A stretch of DNA of 47,219 nt from contig NZ_KI912268.1 in assembly GCF_000242615.2 (NCBI RefSeq), forward strand, positions 3,099,371 through 3,146,589, read 5' to 3'. Source of the stretch: Holophaga foetida DSM 6591 (GTDB taxonomy: Bacteria; Acidobacteriota; Holophagae; Holophagales; Holophagaceae). Each line of letters begins with the position of its first letter. Position 1 is the first letter of the stretch. The translations under genes were made by a program, and so were the position numbers. The notes beneath the pieces are model-generated. The model saw only the letters and a program-made list of their open reading frames with translations. It had not been told where the DNA came from and ran no database searches. Of the stretch, positions 1-7,695 are shown one piece after another.

Positions 1-1
1 C

Positions 2-445
2 CCCGTGATCTTCGAGGCCACCGGTGCCCGCAAGCCCCTGGATCAGGCCTTCGAGCTGGTCTCCGAGCGCGGCCGGGTCATGATGATGTCCCAGGTCCAC
101 GGCGGCGACGCCCCCCAGTACGACAACAACCTGATGCAGAAGGGCGCCACCCTCATCGGCGGCTACATCAACTCCAAGCCCTTCGCCCTCAAGCGGGCCG
201 ACCTGACCATCAAGGGCGAGTGGCCCCCGGTCATGGGCGACAACCTTGTCCGCTACGTCAACTCCGATACCTGGACCAGCGATGAGGATATCCGGGTCAT
301 CCTGAACCTCATCAAGTTCGGGTCCCTCAATATCACGCCCCTGATCAGCCACCGCTTCGAGTTCGAGGATATTTCCAAGGCCTACGACATGGTCTGGAAC
401 CTGGATCCCAACCTCCTCGGCGGTGTCATCCGCTGGAAGAAGTAG
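2..445 (+). CDS. Zinc-binding alcohol dehydrogenase family protein, C-terminal part (partial)
   Basis: The frame is open from the first bases of the window, so the gene begins upstream and only about 147 C-terminal residues are seen. The visible part has the end of a Rossmann fold of the medium-chain dehydrogenase/reductase superfamily: IFEATG, then a predicted strand ending in GRVMMMSQVHGG, and the usual tail of the catalytic domain (ISHRFEFEDISKAYDMV, LLGGVIRW). Such enzymes oxidise or reduce alcohols, polyols or acyl compounds with NAD(P)(H). The zinc ligands lie in the missing N-terminal half, so substrate and metal use cannot be judged. It ends 61 bp before the beta-helix gene on the same strand, so the two may be co-transcribed. 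The family call is firm and the specificity is unknown. Confidence 0.75.
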   Translation, partial: PVIFEATGARKPLDQAFELVSERGRVMMMSQVHGGDAPQYDNNLMQKGATLIGGYINSKPFALKRADLTIKGEWPPVMGDNLVRYVNSDTWTSDEDIRVILNLIKFGSLNITPLISHRFEFEDISKAYDMVWNLDPNLLGGVIRWKK

Positions 446-506
446 ACAAATCAACCTAGTCGCGGTCGAGAGTGACCGCTCCTGAATTGCAAAAGGGGTT
501 CACACA

Positions 507-1907
507 ATGAGCATGATCAAAGCCAAGAAAGTCAGCAAGCCGTCCCGGCTGCCGTCCACGCTGTCCGTCAAGACCGAAGACATCATCATGGGTGTCAATG
601 CCGGTCTCAACCCGGGCAAGCCCATCATCAACTGGTTCCAGGGCGCCCCGGCCTCCAAGGCCGCCGTGTGCATCAAGGACGGCAAGGCTGTGGCCGCCGA
701 ATGCGATGCGTCCATCCGTTTCGGCGGCGAGTACTCCGACAACTCGGCGAAGGATCTGCTGGTGGTCGATTACAAGGGCACCGGTGGGGGTGTCTATGTC
801 GAAGGTGGCGCCTCCAAGGTGACGGTCGACAACGCCGTGATGGCCCTGCACGGCAGTGGCACGGGTGTCTGCAGCCCTGCCGTTGGCCTCGCGGTCACCC
901 AGCACGGTGACCTGACGGCCAACAACGTCGTGATCGATACCGCCGGCAAGAGCCGCTTCTGCTCGGTGGCCGAAAAGTTCAGCACCCTGCGGGTCAACAA
1001 CTCGGTGCTCTATGCCCATGGCGAACCCTTTGGCGAGGGCTATGCTCCGGCTGCTGGCCTCATGCAGACGCCGCCTCCCCCCCTGGAGATCGGTGGCAAC
1101 TGCCGCACCCACTGCAGCATGAGCAACTCCTACACCTACTTCAACAAGTGCAAGATCATCTGCGACGGCTGGGGCGCCCTGTCCACCGAAGTGGCCGAAG
1201 GCTTTGTCTACCTCGAAGCCAATGATTGTGACGTGATCGCCACCAAGAAGGGCTATGGCGCCTACGCTGACCCCGATTGCCATGACGTCTTCAACAACTG
1301 CCGTTTCGATGTGGACGGCATGGCGGGGATCATCGCCGGCGAAGGCGACATGACCTTCAACAACTGCGTGTCGAAGTGCGCCACCTATTTCGTGCTGAGC
1401 CACAATGTCTGCGGCGTGCCTGAAGAAGTCAGCTCGCTGTTCGTCAACGGCGGTTCCATCGTCACCGGCAAGGACGTTGTCCTGGTCAAGAGCGAGAACA
1501 CCCAGCTGGAATTTGATGCCGTCGAAATCACGGCCGGCAACAAGGTTCTGGTGCGCACCATCAAGAACGACGACCCCTGCGCCACCGTGCCCAGCGCCAC
1601 GCCCTATGGTGTCAACGTGGTGTTCAAGAACATGAACCTCGAGGGCGACCTGCTGCACGAGGATCCGGAGCGTGGCATGTGGATTTCCATGGCTGCCGTG
1701 ACCTACCGGGGCGCCATCCTCAACGGCAACCTGGCCCTCGACCAGGCCAGCAAGTGGACCGCCACCGCCGATTCGACGGTCACCCTGATCGCCGACGTCT
1801 ATCCGGCCCAGCTGGATGCCCTCAAGGGTGTGACCATCACCGCTTTCGGTGCCGAAGCCGGCAGCTACGACCTGCCCAGCGGCGGCAAGCTGGTCGTCAA
1901 GGCCTGA
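507..1907 (+). CDS. Cysteine-rich right-handed beta-helix protein, probably cytoplasmic
   Basis: This 466-residue protein has no signal peptide; its N-terminus is basic and polar (MSMIKAKKVSKPSR). From about residue 70 to 400 it shows repeated short strand patterns of the type VYVEGGASKVTVDNAVM, LTANNVVIDT, STLRVNNSVLYA, MTFNNCVSKC and VVFKNMNLEG. Asn-rich turns recur every 20-25 residues, as in pectate-lyase-like parallel beta-helices. It has about 15 cysteines, many right after an Asn-Asn turn (NNCRF, NNCVS), which is unusual for the fold. The start ATG has a good ribosome-binding site (AAAAGGGG, 491-498). The preceding gene encodes an MDR dehydrogenase, which hints at a shared metabolic task. 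I do not recognise a catalytic site; an enzyme or scaffold acting on a polyhydroxylated compound is possible but speculative. Confidence 0.7.
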   Translation: MSMIKAKKVSKPSRLPSTLSVKTEDIIMGVNAGLNPGKPIINWFQGAPASKAAVCIKDGKAVAAECDASIRFGGEYSDNSAKDLLVVDYKGTGGGVYVEGGASKVTVDNAVMALHGSGTGVCSPAVGLAVTQHGDLTANNVVIDTAGKSRFCSVAEKFSTLRVNNSVLYAHGEPFGEGYAPAAGLMQTPPPPLEIGGNCRTHCSMSNSYTYFNKCKIICDGWGALSTEVAEGFVYLEANDCDVIATKKGYGAYADPDCHDVFNNCRFDVDGMAGIIAGEGDMTFNNCVSKCATYFVLSHNVCGVPEEVSSLFVNGGSIVTGKDVVLVKSENTQLEFDAVEITAGNKVLVRTIKNDDPCATVPSATPYGVNVVFKNMNLEGDLLHEDPERGMWISMAAVTYRGAILNGNLALDQASKWTATADSTVTLIADVYPAQLDALKGVTITAFGAEAGSYDLPSGGKLVVKA

Positions 1908-1998
1908 GGACAGCGTTTCGCGGTGCAAACTAGCCCAGGGATAGCTAGATAGGCCCCCCCGTAGTCTGGGGCTACAGCCCCCGGGTTGAGACCGAGCT

Positions 1999-2056
1999 CA
2001 TGCCCAAGCCTCCCAGGGCTGTGGACCCCTCCACAGCCCTGGGAGGCTTGGGCATG
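1999..2056. repeat. 26-bp perfect inverted repeat with 6-nt loop
   Basis: Bases 1999-2024 pair perfectly with 2031-2056, leaving the loop ACCCCT. The stem is GC-rich and is not followed by a T-run on either strand, so it does not look like a simple intrinsic terminator. It sits in the 215-bp gap between the beta-helix gene and kdsC, about 67 bp upstream of the kdsC start. A second weaker GC-rich fold lies just upstream (about 1950-1982). Confidence 0.9.
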
Positions 2057-2122
2057 CTCATGGTCGGGATTCGTATTTGTGTGCCGAGGCGTTCCCCGCG
2101 GCCCTCGGCTAGACTCTTCCTC

Positions 2123-2647
2123 ATGCAAAGTCTCCTTGAACGTGCGCGCAACATCAGGCTGGTCTGCACTGATGTGGACGGGGTCCTCACGGACGGTTCG
2201 CTCCACTTCGGGCTGGAGATCGGCCACACCAAGTCCTTCAACGTCCGGGACGGGGCGGCCATCAAGTGGCTTCAGGGGTGCCAGATCCCTGTGGCCTTCA
2301 TCTCGGGCCTGGATTCCCCGGCTACCCGGAAGCGGGCCGAGGGGCTCAAGGTCGAGGACTGTTTCGCGGGCCACTTGGCCAAGCTGCCGATCCTGGAGCA
2401 GCTCTGCGCCAAATACGCCCTGCGGCCGGACCAGGTGGCTCACCTGGGGGATGACCTCCCGGACCTGCCCCTCCTCAGCAGGGTGGGACTGGCCTGCTGC
2501 CCGGCGGATGCAGCCCAGGAGATCCTGGAGGCCTGCCACTACGTGGTCCCTGTTCCCGGGGGGAGGGGGGTTCTGCGCTCCGTGGCGGAATTGATTTTGA
2601 AGGCTCAGGGGAGCTGGGATAGGGTGGTTTCAGGCTACCGAGGTTGA
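2123..2647 (+). CDS. kdsC: 3-deoxy-D-manno-octulosonate 8-phosphate phosphatase (KDO 8-P phosphatase)
   Basis: This is a HAD-superfamily phosphatase that removes phosphate from KDO-8-phosphate to give KDO, the inner-core sugar of lipopolysaccharide, in the cytoplasm. The 174-residue protein has the usual KdsC size. It shows motif I with nucleophile and acid aspartates (TDVDGVLTDG, D17 and D19), motif II Ser61, the conserved Lys87 segment (AKLPIL) and the metal-binding motif GDD at 109-111 (LGDDLPDLPLL). Where many homologs have S/T-G-R after motif II, this one reads SGLDS. The frame stays open upstream to 2000, but that would run through the hairpin, so ATG 2123, which begins at the normal KdsC N-terminus, is preferred. 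A small outer-membrane protein follows 2 bp after the stop, and lpxB lies nearby on the opposite strand. Confidence 0.9.
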   Translation: MQSLLERARNIRLVCTDVDGVLTDGSLHFGLEIGHTKSFNVRDGAAIKWLQGCQIPVAFISGLDSPATRKRAEGLKVEDCFAGHLAKLPILEQLCAKYALRPDQVAHLGDDLPDLPLLSRVGLACCPADAAQEILEACHYVVPVPGGRGVLRSVAELILKAQGSWDRVVSGYRG

Positions 2648-2649
2648 TC

Positions 2650-3183
2650 ATGCGTCCTGCTCTCTGGCTCTGCCCCGTCTTTGCCCTGGCCCTGGGGGCC
2701 CAGGATGCGGATCCCAAATACATGGGCGTCCAGGCCCGTTTGGACTACCCCATCGGGGATCTCAAGGACGCCTCCGGGCCCGTGGGTCTCGGACTCAGCA
2801 TCTTTCTGGAGCATCAACTGGAGGACGGTTATGCCGTGCGTCTGGTGGGGGGCATGGATGTGATGGGCAAGGGGTTGGGTGGCGGGCTCACCGGGGATGA
2901 CCGGGCCAGGGTCTTCCATTTCGATGTGGAGGGGATCAAGTTCTTCCGCCCTGACGAAGACCCCAACCTCCTGGGGCCCTACCTCGTGGCGGGCGTCGGG
3001 GCCTACGGCTGGGAGCTGACCCGGGGGGGCAATTCCACCCGCACCGTCCGCTGGGGCGGCAGTGTCGGCTTCGGGTACCGCATGAGCACCAGTGTGGATG
3101 CCGAAATCCGGGGCCACTACAGTTCTCCGGAATCCGGCTTCAATGCCGCGAGCATCTCCGTGGGGCTGGGATACCGGTTCTGA
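2650..3183 (+). CDS. Small outer-membrane beta-barrel protein
   Basis: This 177-residue protein starts with a signal peptide (MRPALWLCPVFALALGA, likely cleavage after Ala-Gln). Alternating hydrophobic/polar strands rich in Gly, Tyr and aromatic residues follow. It ends in VGLGYRF, a terminal aromatic typical of BAM-inserted barrels. The number of strands suggests an eight-stranded OmpA/OmpW-like or opacity-type barrel. Its ATG is 2 bp after the kdsC stop, so the two are probably translated from one message. Function is not evident; envelope structure or adhesion would fit the LPS neighbours. Confidence 0.7.
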   Translation: MRPALWLCPVFALALGAQDADPKYMGVQARLDYPIGDLKDASGPVGLGLSIFLEHQLEDGYAVRLVGGMDVMGKGLGGGLTGDDRARVFHFDVEGIKFFRPDEDPNLLGPYLVAGVGAYGWELTRGGNSTRTVRWGGSVGFGYRMSTSVDAEIRGHYSSPESGFNAASISVGLGYRF

Positions 3184-3317
3184 AGGGAGCCCTGCCTCAG
3201 CTCTCAAATCGCAAACGGGGATGCGTCCGGGCAGTTCAAGACAGGTGCCGATTCAGCACCCACAGCCGTGGATGACATGACAGTGGACTTCCATCAGGCC
3301 CGCTGCGGATCATGACG

Positions 3318-3346
3318 TTGCCAACCTTATTTCTACTTGGTATATA
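3318..3346 (+). promoter_or_regulatory. Candidate sigma-70 type promoter
   Basis: TTGCCA at 3318-3323 and TATATA at 3341-3346 are separated by exactly 17 bp. Transcription would start near 3353 and run into the palindrome at 3361-3429 and then antisense to the end of lpxB. No protein gene lies downstream on this strand, so it is either fortuitous in an AT-rich spot or drives a short RNA. The 3184-3496 gap holds nothing else I can recognise. Confidence 0.35.
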
Positions 3347-3360
3347 TAAAGTGTTTATTT

Positions 3361-3429
3361 TTTTATCCTGCCCATCCTGTTTATCCTGTTCAAAAATTCA
3401 ACAGGATAAGCAGGATGGGCAGGATAAAA
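3361..3429. repeat. TATCCTG-type palindromic repeat, copy 1
   Basis: Two 30-nt arms (3361-3390 and 3400-3429) are complementary at 29 of 30 positions around a 9-nt AT-rich loop. Each arm is built from the heptamer (C/T)ATCCTG repeated at 7-9 base spacing. A diverged second copy with the same heptamer units occurs at 43348-43423, so this is a dispersed family in this genome. The position between convergent genes (the small barrel gene and lpxB) is typical for such intergenic repeats. Confidence 0.9.
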
Positions 3430-3496
3430 GCGGAAGGACGGTGAACTGTCCTGGAAGCATGTCAACAACATGCTATGTACTCATTACTTGAAATTG

Positions 3497-4672
3497 CTAG
3501 CGCCTCGGCATCGCCCCCAGAAAGTGCGCCGCGACTCGTCTGGCTGCCCCGGGTTCCCCCAGGTGTCCCCGCAGTTCCGTCAGGTTGGCCCGGATGCCGG
3601 GGGCGATGGTCGGGTCCAGGAGACGTTTGAGTTCCCGCTCCAGGGCCTCGGGCTTGACTTCGCCCTGGAGGAGTTCCGGGGCCACCTCCCGGCCCGCCAC
3701 GATATTGGCCAACCCGAAGTGCTTGACCCGCACCAGGAGCTTGGCCAGGGCGTAGGTCAGGGGATGGAGCTTGTAGAGGATGGCGAAGGGGGTGCCCAGG
3801 AGGGCCGTTTCCAGGGTGGCGGTGCCGGAGCATACCAGGGCCGCGTCCGCATAGGCCCGGGCAGCATAGCCCAGGTTTCGGACCGGAAGGATAGAGGTCC
3901 CCTGGATATGCCCCTGGATCAATTCGTCCGAGAGGGTGTTCGCCACGGGCAGGACCCATTGGGTGCTGGGATTCTGCCAGCGTCGGACCATCTCGGCCAT
4001 CACGGGCAGGAGGCGCTGGACCTCGCCCCAGCGGCTTCCGGGGAGGAGGGCCACCAGGGCGCGTGAGGGGTCCAGGCCTGTCTGCTTGAAGAAGGCTTCC
4101 CGCTCCGCTTCGGGCTTCACTTTCTCCACCAGAGGGTTCCCTACCCAGAGGGCCTCCACCGGGAAGCCCTTGAAGAGCTGTGGCTCGAAGTCGAAGAGGC
4201 AGTAGAGGGCGTCGAGGGTCTGGCCGATCTTGGGGATGCGCCCCGCCTTCCAGGCCCACACCTGGGGGCATACGAAGTGGTGCAACCGAATGCCTGGCCG
4301 CCGCTTCCGGAGTTCCTGGGCCAGCTTCAGGTTGAAACCGGGGTAGTCGATGCTGAGGACCGCGTCAATGTTCTCTTCCTCCACGACCTGGAGCAGCTGG
4401 GCATAGAGGCGGCGCAGGGCTGGGTAGTGGCGGATTACCTCCACGAAACCCACGACGCCCAGATCCCGGACATCTGCCAGTTTCCGGTCCATGAATGAAC
4501 TCATCCCCTCGCCGCCGATGCCTACGATCCGGAGATCGGGGCGCTGGGCCCTCAGTTCCCGCAGGATCTCCGTGCCGTGGAGATCCCCGGAAGCCTCTCC
4601 TGCCACCACCAGTACCGCTTTCAAGGGGCGCTTCGGAGTGTCGATAGAGGACGGAGCAGGGTCATTGTGCAT
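3497..4672 (-). CDS. lpxB: Lipid-A-disaccharide synthase
   Basis: LpxB is a GT19 glycosyltransferase at the inner face of the cytoplasmic membrane. It joins UDP-2,3-diacylglucosamine and lipid X to form the lipid A disaccharide. The 391-residue protein matches the family length and shows its hallmarks: VAGEASGDLHG near the N-terminus, GIGGEGM, SIDYPGFN, the QVWAWK segment, LLPGSRWGEV in the C-terminal nucleotide-binding half, and CSGTATLETALLGTPF for the sugar-nucleotide site. It is divergent from the DUF2203 gene across only 32 bp. With kdsC it shows that the organism makes LPS. The start at 4672 gives a slightly long polar leader (MHNDPAPSS), so a later start is possible. Confidence 0.95.
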   Translation of the reverse strand: MHNDPAPSSIDTPKRPLKAVLVVAGEASGDLHGTEILRELRAQRPDLRIVGIGGEGMSSFMDRKLADVRDLGVVGFVEVIRHYPALRRLYAQLLQVVEEENIDAVLSIDYPGFNLKLAQELRKRRPGIRLHHFVCPQVWAWKAGRIPKIGQTLDALYCLFDFEPQLFKGFPVEALWVGNPLVEKVKPEAEREAFFKQTGLDPSRALVALLPGSRWGEVQRLLPVMAEMVRRWQNPSTQWVLPVANTLSDELIQGHIQGTSILPVRNLGYAARAYADAALVCSGTATLETALLGTPFAILYKLHPLTYALAKLLVRVKHFGLANIVAGREVAPELLQGEVKPEALERELKRLLDPTIAPGIRANLTELRGHLGEPGAARRVAAHFLGAMPRR

Positions 4673-4704
4673 CCAATGATTATGCGGGATCGCCGGAGGC
4701 TGAC

Positions 4705-5073
4705 ATGAACCGAGTTTTCACCCTTGAAGAAGCCCGGGATGTGATGCCGAAGGTCAAGGCTATGACGCGTCCGGTGTTCGAGCTTGCGGCCAGTCTTTCC
4801 GAGGAACTGGAAGAGGCCGAGGAGCGGGACGATGAACGCAGGGTCGATTCCCTTCGGCAGCGCCTCAACGCTCTGGTCTCTAGTTGGACAGAGGCTGTCC
4901 AGGATCTTGGCCCCGAGGTGAAGGGCCTTTGGCTGGTGGACTTCGATTCGGGGGATGGCTACTGGTGCTGGGCCTATCCCGAGGATGACCTGGGCTATTG
5001 GCATAGTTACGAAGGCGGCTTCGGGGCCAGGGTGCCCCTGGAAGAGGCCCACAAGGTGCTGAGAAGGGGCTGA
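4705..5073 (+). CDS. DUF2203 family protein
   Basis: This 122-residue protein opens with FTLEEARDVMPKVK. A charged helical stretch follows (residues about 25-60, SEELEEAEERDDERRVDSLRQR, a likely coiled coil), and then the family signature KGLWLVDFDSGDGYWCWAYPEDDLGYWHSYEGGFGAR. That pattern (VDF...G...CW...E...WH...G...R) is that of DUF2203. No enzymatic role is established for the family. A clear ribosome-binding site, GGAGG at 4695-4699, lies 5 bp before the ATG. It is divergent from lpxB and shares the 32-bp control region. Confidence 0.8.
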   Translation: MNRVFTLEEARDVMPKVKAMTRPVFELAASLSEELEEAEERDDERRVDSLRQRLNALVSSWTEAVQDLGPEVKGLWLVDFDSGDGYWCWAYPEDDLGYWHSYEGGFGARVPLEEAHKVLRRG

Positions 5074-5194
5074 TCCGGACTCTGGAGAAGTTTCATCGTG
5101 AGGGATAATTTACCCTCTCATCACAGGATTGGCGCCGGAGTTTAACGGCCGACCGGGAACCTTACCTTGCCGACGATTCGGACAAGGAGAATCC

Positions 5195-6460
5195 ATGAAG
5201 AAGGCTTTCGCACTTACTGGCCTGGTCGCCCTGGCTCTGGTCGCCGCTGCCCCCGCCTCTGCCCAGTCCTCACCCAAGGTCAGCGGCCTGGTGCAGGTCT
5301 GGTACAGCCAGATGCTGGACAGCAACCTGCGCAACAACAGCACCAGCGTCACCCCCAACAAGTACTACAACCTCCGGAGCGAGTTCCAGGAGAACGGCTT
5401 CAGCATTCGTCGCACCGAACTGAAGATCGCTGGCAGCGTTCTGGAAGGGGTCGACTACGAAGTGATGGTCGATGCCAGCAAGAGCAGCGACATCCTCCAG
5501 GACGCTGTCATCAAGTACCAGATGCCCTTCGGCCTTTCGGCCAAGGTTGGTCAGTTCAAGAATCTTCAGACCTATGAAGGATTCACGTCATCCTCGGAGC
5601 TGCTCACGGTCGAGCGCAGCCAGATGGGCCGCGTCTTCGGCGACGACCGCCAGCGCGGCGGTGTCCTGAGCATGAAGATGGGAGATGACAAGGACTTCGC
5701 CACCACCATCCACCTCGGTCTCTTCAATGGCTCCGGTCGCGCCAACGAAACCAACGCCCAGAAGGATATCGTCGCTCGCGTGGACTTCAGCTACGAGAAG
5801 CTTCACAAGTTCGGCTTCTACACCCTCCAGGGTTCCACCGATGTGTCCACCAAGAGCGGAATCTCCAATGCTTCGACCGCTTGGACCTCCTACGGCGTGA
5901 CGCAGGCTGATGTTGCCGAGAACAGGGACAAGACCACCAACTACGGTGTCTACTACGTGTTCCAGAACGACTCCTGGCACTTCTCCGGTGAAGCCATCAC
6001 GGGCCTCCTGGGACGCCGCTTCGCCACCATCGGTTCAGGCACCAGCACCACGACCTACGCCAACAACCCCACCACCAACGTTGTCACCGCCACAACTACC
6101 ACCACCTACGGCTCCAAGCGTGAGCACCTGGACCAGAAGTTCTTCGGTTTCGTTGTGACTGGCGCCTACACCCTCGGTCAGCACACCTTCCTGGCGCGCT
6201 ATGACCACATGAACTACAACCAGGGCGACGACTGGTACACCGCCACCAACCCCTACAAGACTGCCACGGCCGACTACTCTCCTGAGTATTCCGAGGTCAC
6301 CCTGGGTTACCTCTACGCCTGGAAGCCCGAGAAGGTCAAGTCTGCTAACTTTAAGCTCAACTACATCATGCGCAGCGAGAACTTCCTTAAGCCTGTCAGT
6401 GGACAGACTGGGGAGCAGGGTGGCAATACCCTGGTGGCTGCCCTTCAGGTGGCCTTCTAA
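5195..6460 (+). CDS. Phosphate-selective porin O/P-type outer-membrane protein
   Basis: The 421-residue precursor has a classical signal peptide (MKKAFALTGLVALALVAAAPASAQ). The mature part begins KVSGLVQVWYSQ and continues with strand-turn patterns such as FSIRRTELKIAGSVLEGVDYEVMVD, IKYQMPFGLSAKVGQFKN and ELLTVERSQMGR. These correspond to the OprO/OprP-like porin family (PF07396). A low-complexity Thr-rich loop (about residues 285-310) is probably surface exposed. The C-terminus ends in VAALQVAF with the terminal Phe expected of a barrel. AAGGAG at 5185-5190 precedes the ATG. A strong terminator follows, so it is monocistronic. The family includes anion and phosphate channels, but homologs in metal-reducing and other bacteria have uncertain substrates. 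Confidence 0.8.
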   Translation: MKKAFALTGLVALALVAAAPASAQSSPKVSGLVQVWYSQMLDSNLRNNSTSVTPNKYYNLRSEFQENGFSIRRTELKIAGSVLEGVDYEVMVDASKSSDILQDAVIKYQMPFGLSAKVGQFKNLQTYEGFTSSSELLTVERSQMGRVFGDDRQRGGVLSMKMGDDKDFATTIHLGLFNGSGRANETNAQKDIVARVDFSYEKLHKFGFYTLQGSTDVSTKSGISNASTAWTSYGVTQADVAENRDKTTNYGVYYVFQNDSWHFSGEAITGLLGRRFATIGSGTSTTTYANNPTTNVVTATTTTTYGSKREHLDQKFFGFVVTGAYTLGQHTFLARYDHMNYNQGDDWYTATNPYKTATADYSPEYSEVTLGYLYAWKPEKVKSANFKLNYIMRSENFLKPVSGQTGEQGGNTLVAALQVAF

Positions 6461-6497
6461 GACAAGCTTCTCCTAGGGTTGGGATCTGGTTGGGAAG

Positions 6498-6533
6498 GCG
6501 GGGCGGCCCTTGGGTGCTGCCCCGCTTTTTCTT
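6498..6533 (+). terminator. Intrinsic terminator of the porin gene
   Basis: A 7-bp GC stem (GCGGGGC at 6498-6504 with GCCCCGC at 6519-6525) is followed directly by TTTTTCTT. It lies 38 bp after the porin stop codon. Confidence 0.85.
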
Positions 6534-6607
6534 GAAACCCTCCGTAGTCGCTGTGAGGGCCCAGTGGTGACGACGTGGAAGATGGTTCCTGGATGGCTGG
6601 AGTTGTG

Positions 6608-7453
6608 ATGCCCCCTATTCCCCGAGTTCGGCTTCTTCTTCCTGAGGGGGAGGAGCGGGAGTTCACTCTCCAGGCGGACTACTTCGAGGGGCAGATCGAC
6701 CTGAAGGCTTTTTGCGCGTCCCAGTCCCATCACCCCATCATTAGTACCAGCCCTCTGATCCTGGAACCTCAAAAGGGGAGCTTTGTCTTTCTCTCCCGCT
6801 TCGGTGGGGTCGTCTTCTGGAACTGCCCAGAGGCCTTGATCTCTCTGATCCACGAGGAACTGCGGGCTCTGCCCATGCATCACCTGTTGGAGGAGCAGGC
6901 GAGGGACTTCCTCATAGTCAAGGTTGGGGCTCCCGAGGATTCCGTGGGATTCAGCGAGGTGCAACTTCGGGAATTCAGCCTGGAGAAGCTCGGTATTGTC
7001 AGTCTGGCCTTGGCTCAGAGTGTGGCATTGGATCATTTCGAGGGCGCAGTCAGTCGGGTGATGGCCCGCTTTCAGCCGGTGGTTGCTGCGCTCGCTCACA
7101 ATGGGCGGCTGATCCTCCCCCACCGGGAAGTTTTGCGCATTGTGGGCTTTGCCATGGAGGTGAGAGCCGCCGTCCTGAACAGCCTGACCCTGTTCGATGA
7201 TCCCCCTGAAACTTGGGAGAGCGAGGCCCTGGCCCACCTTGATAGCGCCCTCTACGACCAGTTCGACCTCGAAGAGCGATTGGGCGCCATCCGGGAGAAG
7301 CTGGCCTATCTCCAGGATGCGGGGGCCACTTTCCTGGGGCTTCTGGATACGCGCAAAGGGCGCCGCCTGGAGTGGGCTGTCGTCCTTCTCATCCTGGTCG
7401 AGATTCTTCTCTTCGCCTGGAAGGACTTGCTGGGGGTTTTCTCGAAATCCTGA
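6608..7453 (+). CDS. RMD1/YagE family (DUF155) membrane-anchored protein
   Basis: The protein is about 281 residues from this start. It matches the RMD1/DUF155 family: an N-terminal alpha/beta region (FVFLSRFGGVVFWNCPEALI), a central helical stretch (LAQSVALDHFE), and a C-terminal helical hairpin ending in a single membrane anchor with the signature RKGRRLEWAVVLLILVEILLF. Eukaryotic relatives are mitochondrial proteins linked to microtubules or mitochondrial translation; bacterial function is not established. Three in-frame starts exist (GTG 6575, ATG 6593, ATG 6608). The last has GGAG 5 bp upstream and removes a leader with no family counterpart, so I chose it, without certainty. It follows the porin terminator and is probably its own unit. 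Confidence 0.8.
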   Translation: MPPIPRVRLLLPEGEEREFTLQADYFEGQIDLKAFCASQSHHPIISTSPLILEPQKGSFVFLSRFGGVVFWNCPEALISLIHEELRALPMHHLLEEQARDFLIVKVGAPEDSVGFSEVQLREFSLEKLGIVSLALAQSVALDHFEGAVSRVMARFQPVVAALAHNGRLILPHREVLRIVGFAMEVRAAVLNSLTLFDDPPETWESEALAHLDSALYDQFDLEERLGAIREKLAYLQDAGATFLGLLDTRKGRRLEWAVVLLILVEILLFAWKDLLGVFSKS

Positions 7454-7695
7454 AGCGATCCTCCGATGGCCAAAGCTGCTCTTTTATGCAAGTCATGCCT
7501 GATCAACACCTACGGGGAGGCCTCGACGAGTTGGAGCTGCGCGGCTCCCGAGGCAAGGGGGACGAAGTTACAGGGATTCAACAGGGTTGGCATTCAGATG
7601 CTGAGGCCGGGCCGATATTTGAGGTGTGGACCGCGGGGTCCTCGTAATGAGGCGAATGATGACGTGATCGATGCTGGATGTGGAAGGAGGTCGCC
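7454..7695. other. Intergenic stretch with no convincing gene
   Basis: About 240 bp separate the RMD1 gene from the next small gene. It contains short open frames, including a 53-codon acidic one at 7486-7647 on the plus strand, but none has a ribosome-binding site or a recognisable product. It may be the remains of a decayed gene. Confidence 0.4.

Noticed and set aside
456..1928. Long open frame of about 490 codons on the minus strand, antisense to the beta-helix gene
   Set aside because: It is a frame shadow of GC-rich coding sequence: the product is His/Gly/Val-rich with no family-like motifs, while the plus strand has a ribosome-binding site and coherent beta-helix repeats.
3361..3429. 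Palindrome considered as a terminator for the small barrel gene or lpxB
   Set aside because: T-rich sequence lies before the stem on the plus strand and the flanks give A-runs, not T-runs, after the stem on either strand.
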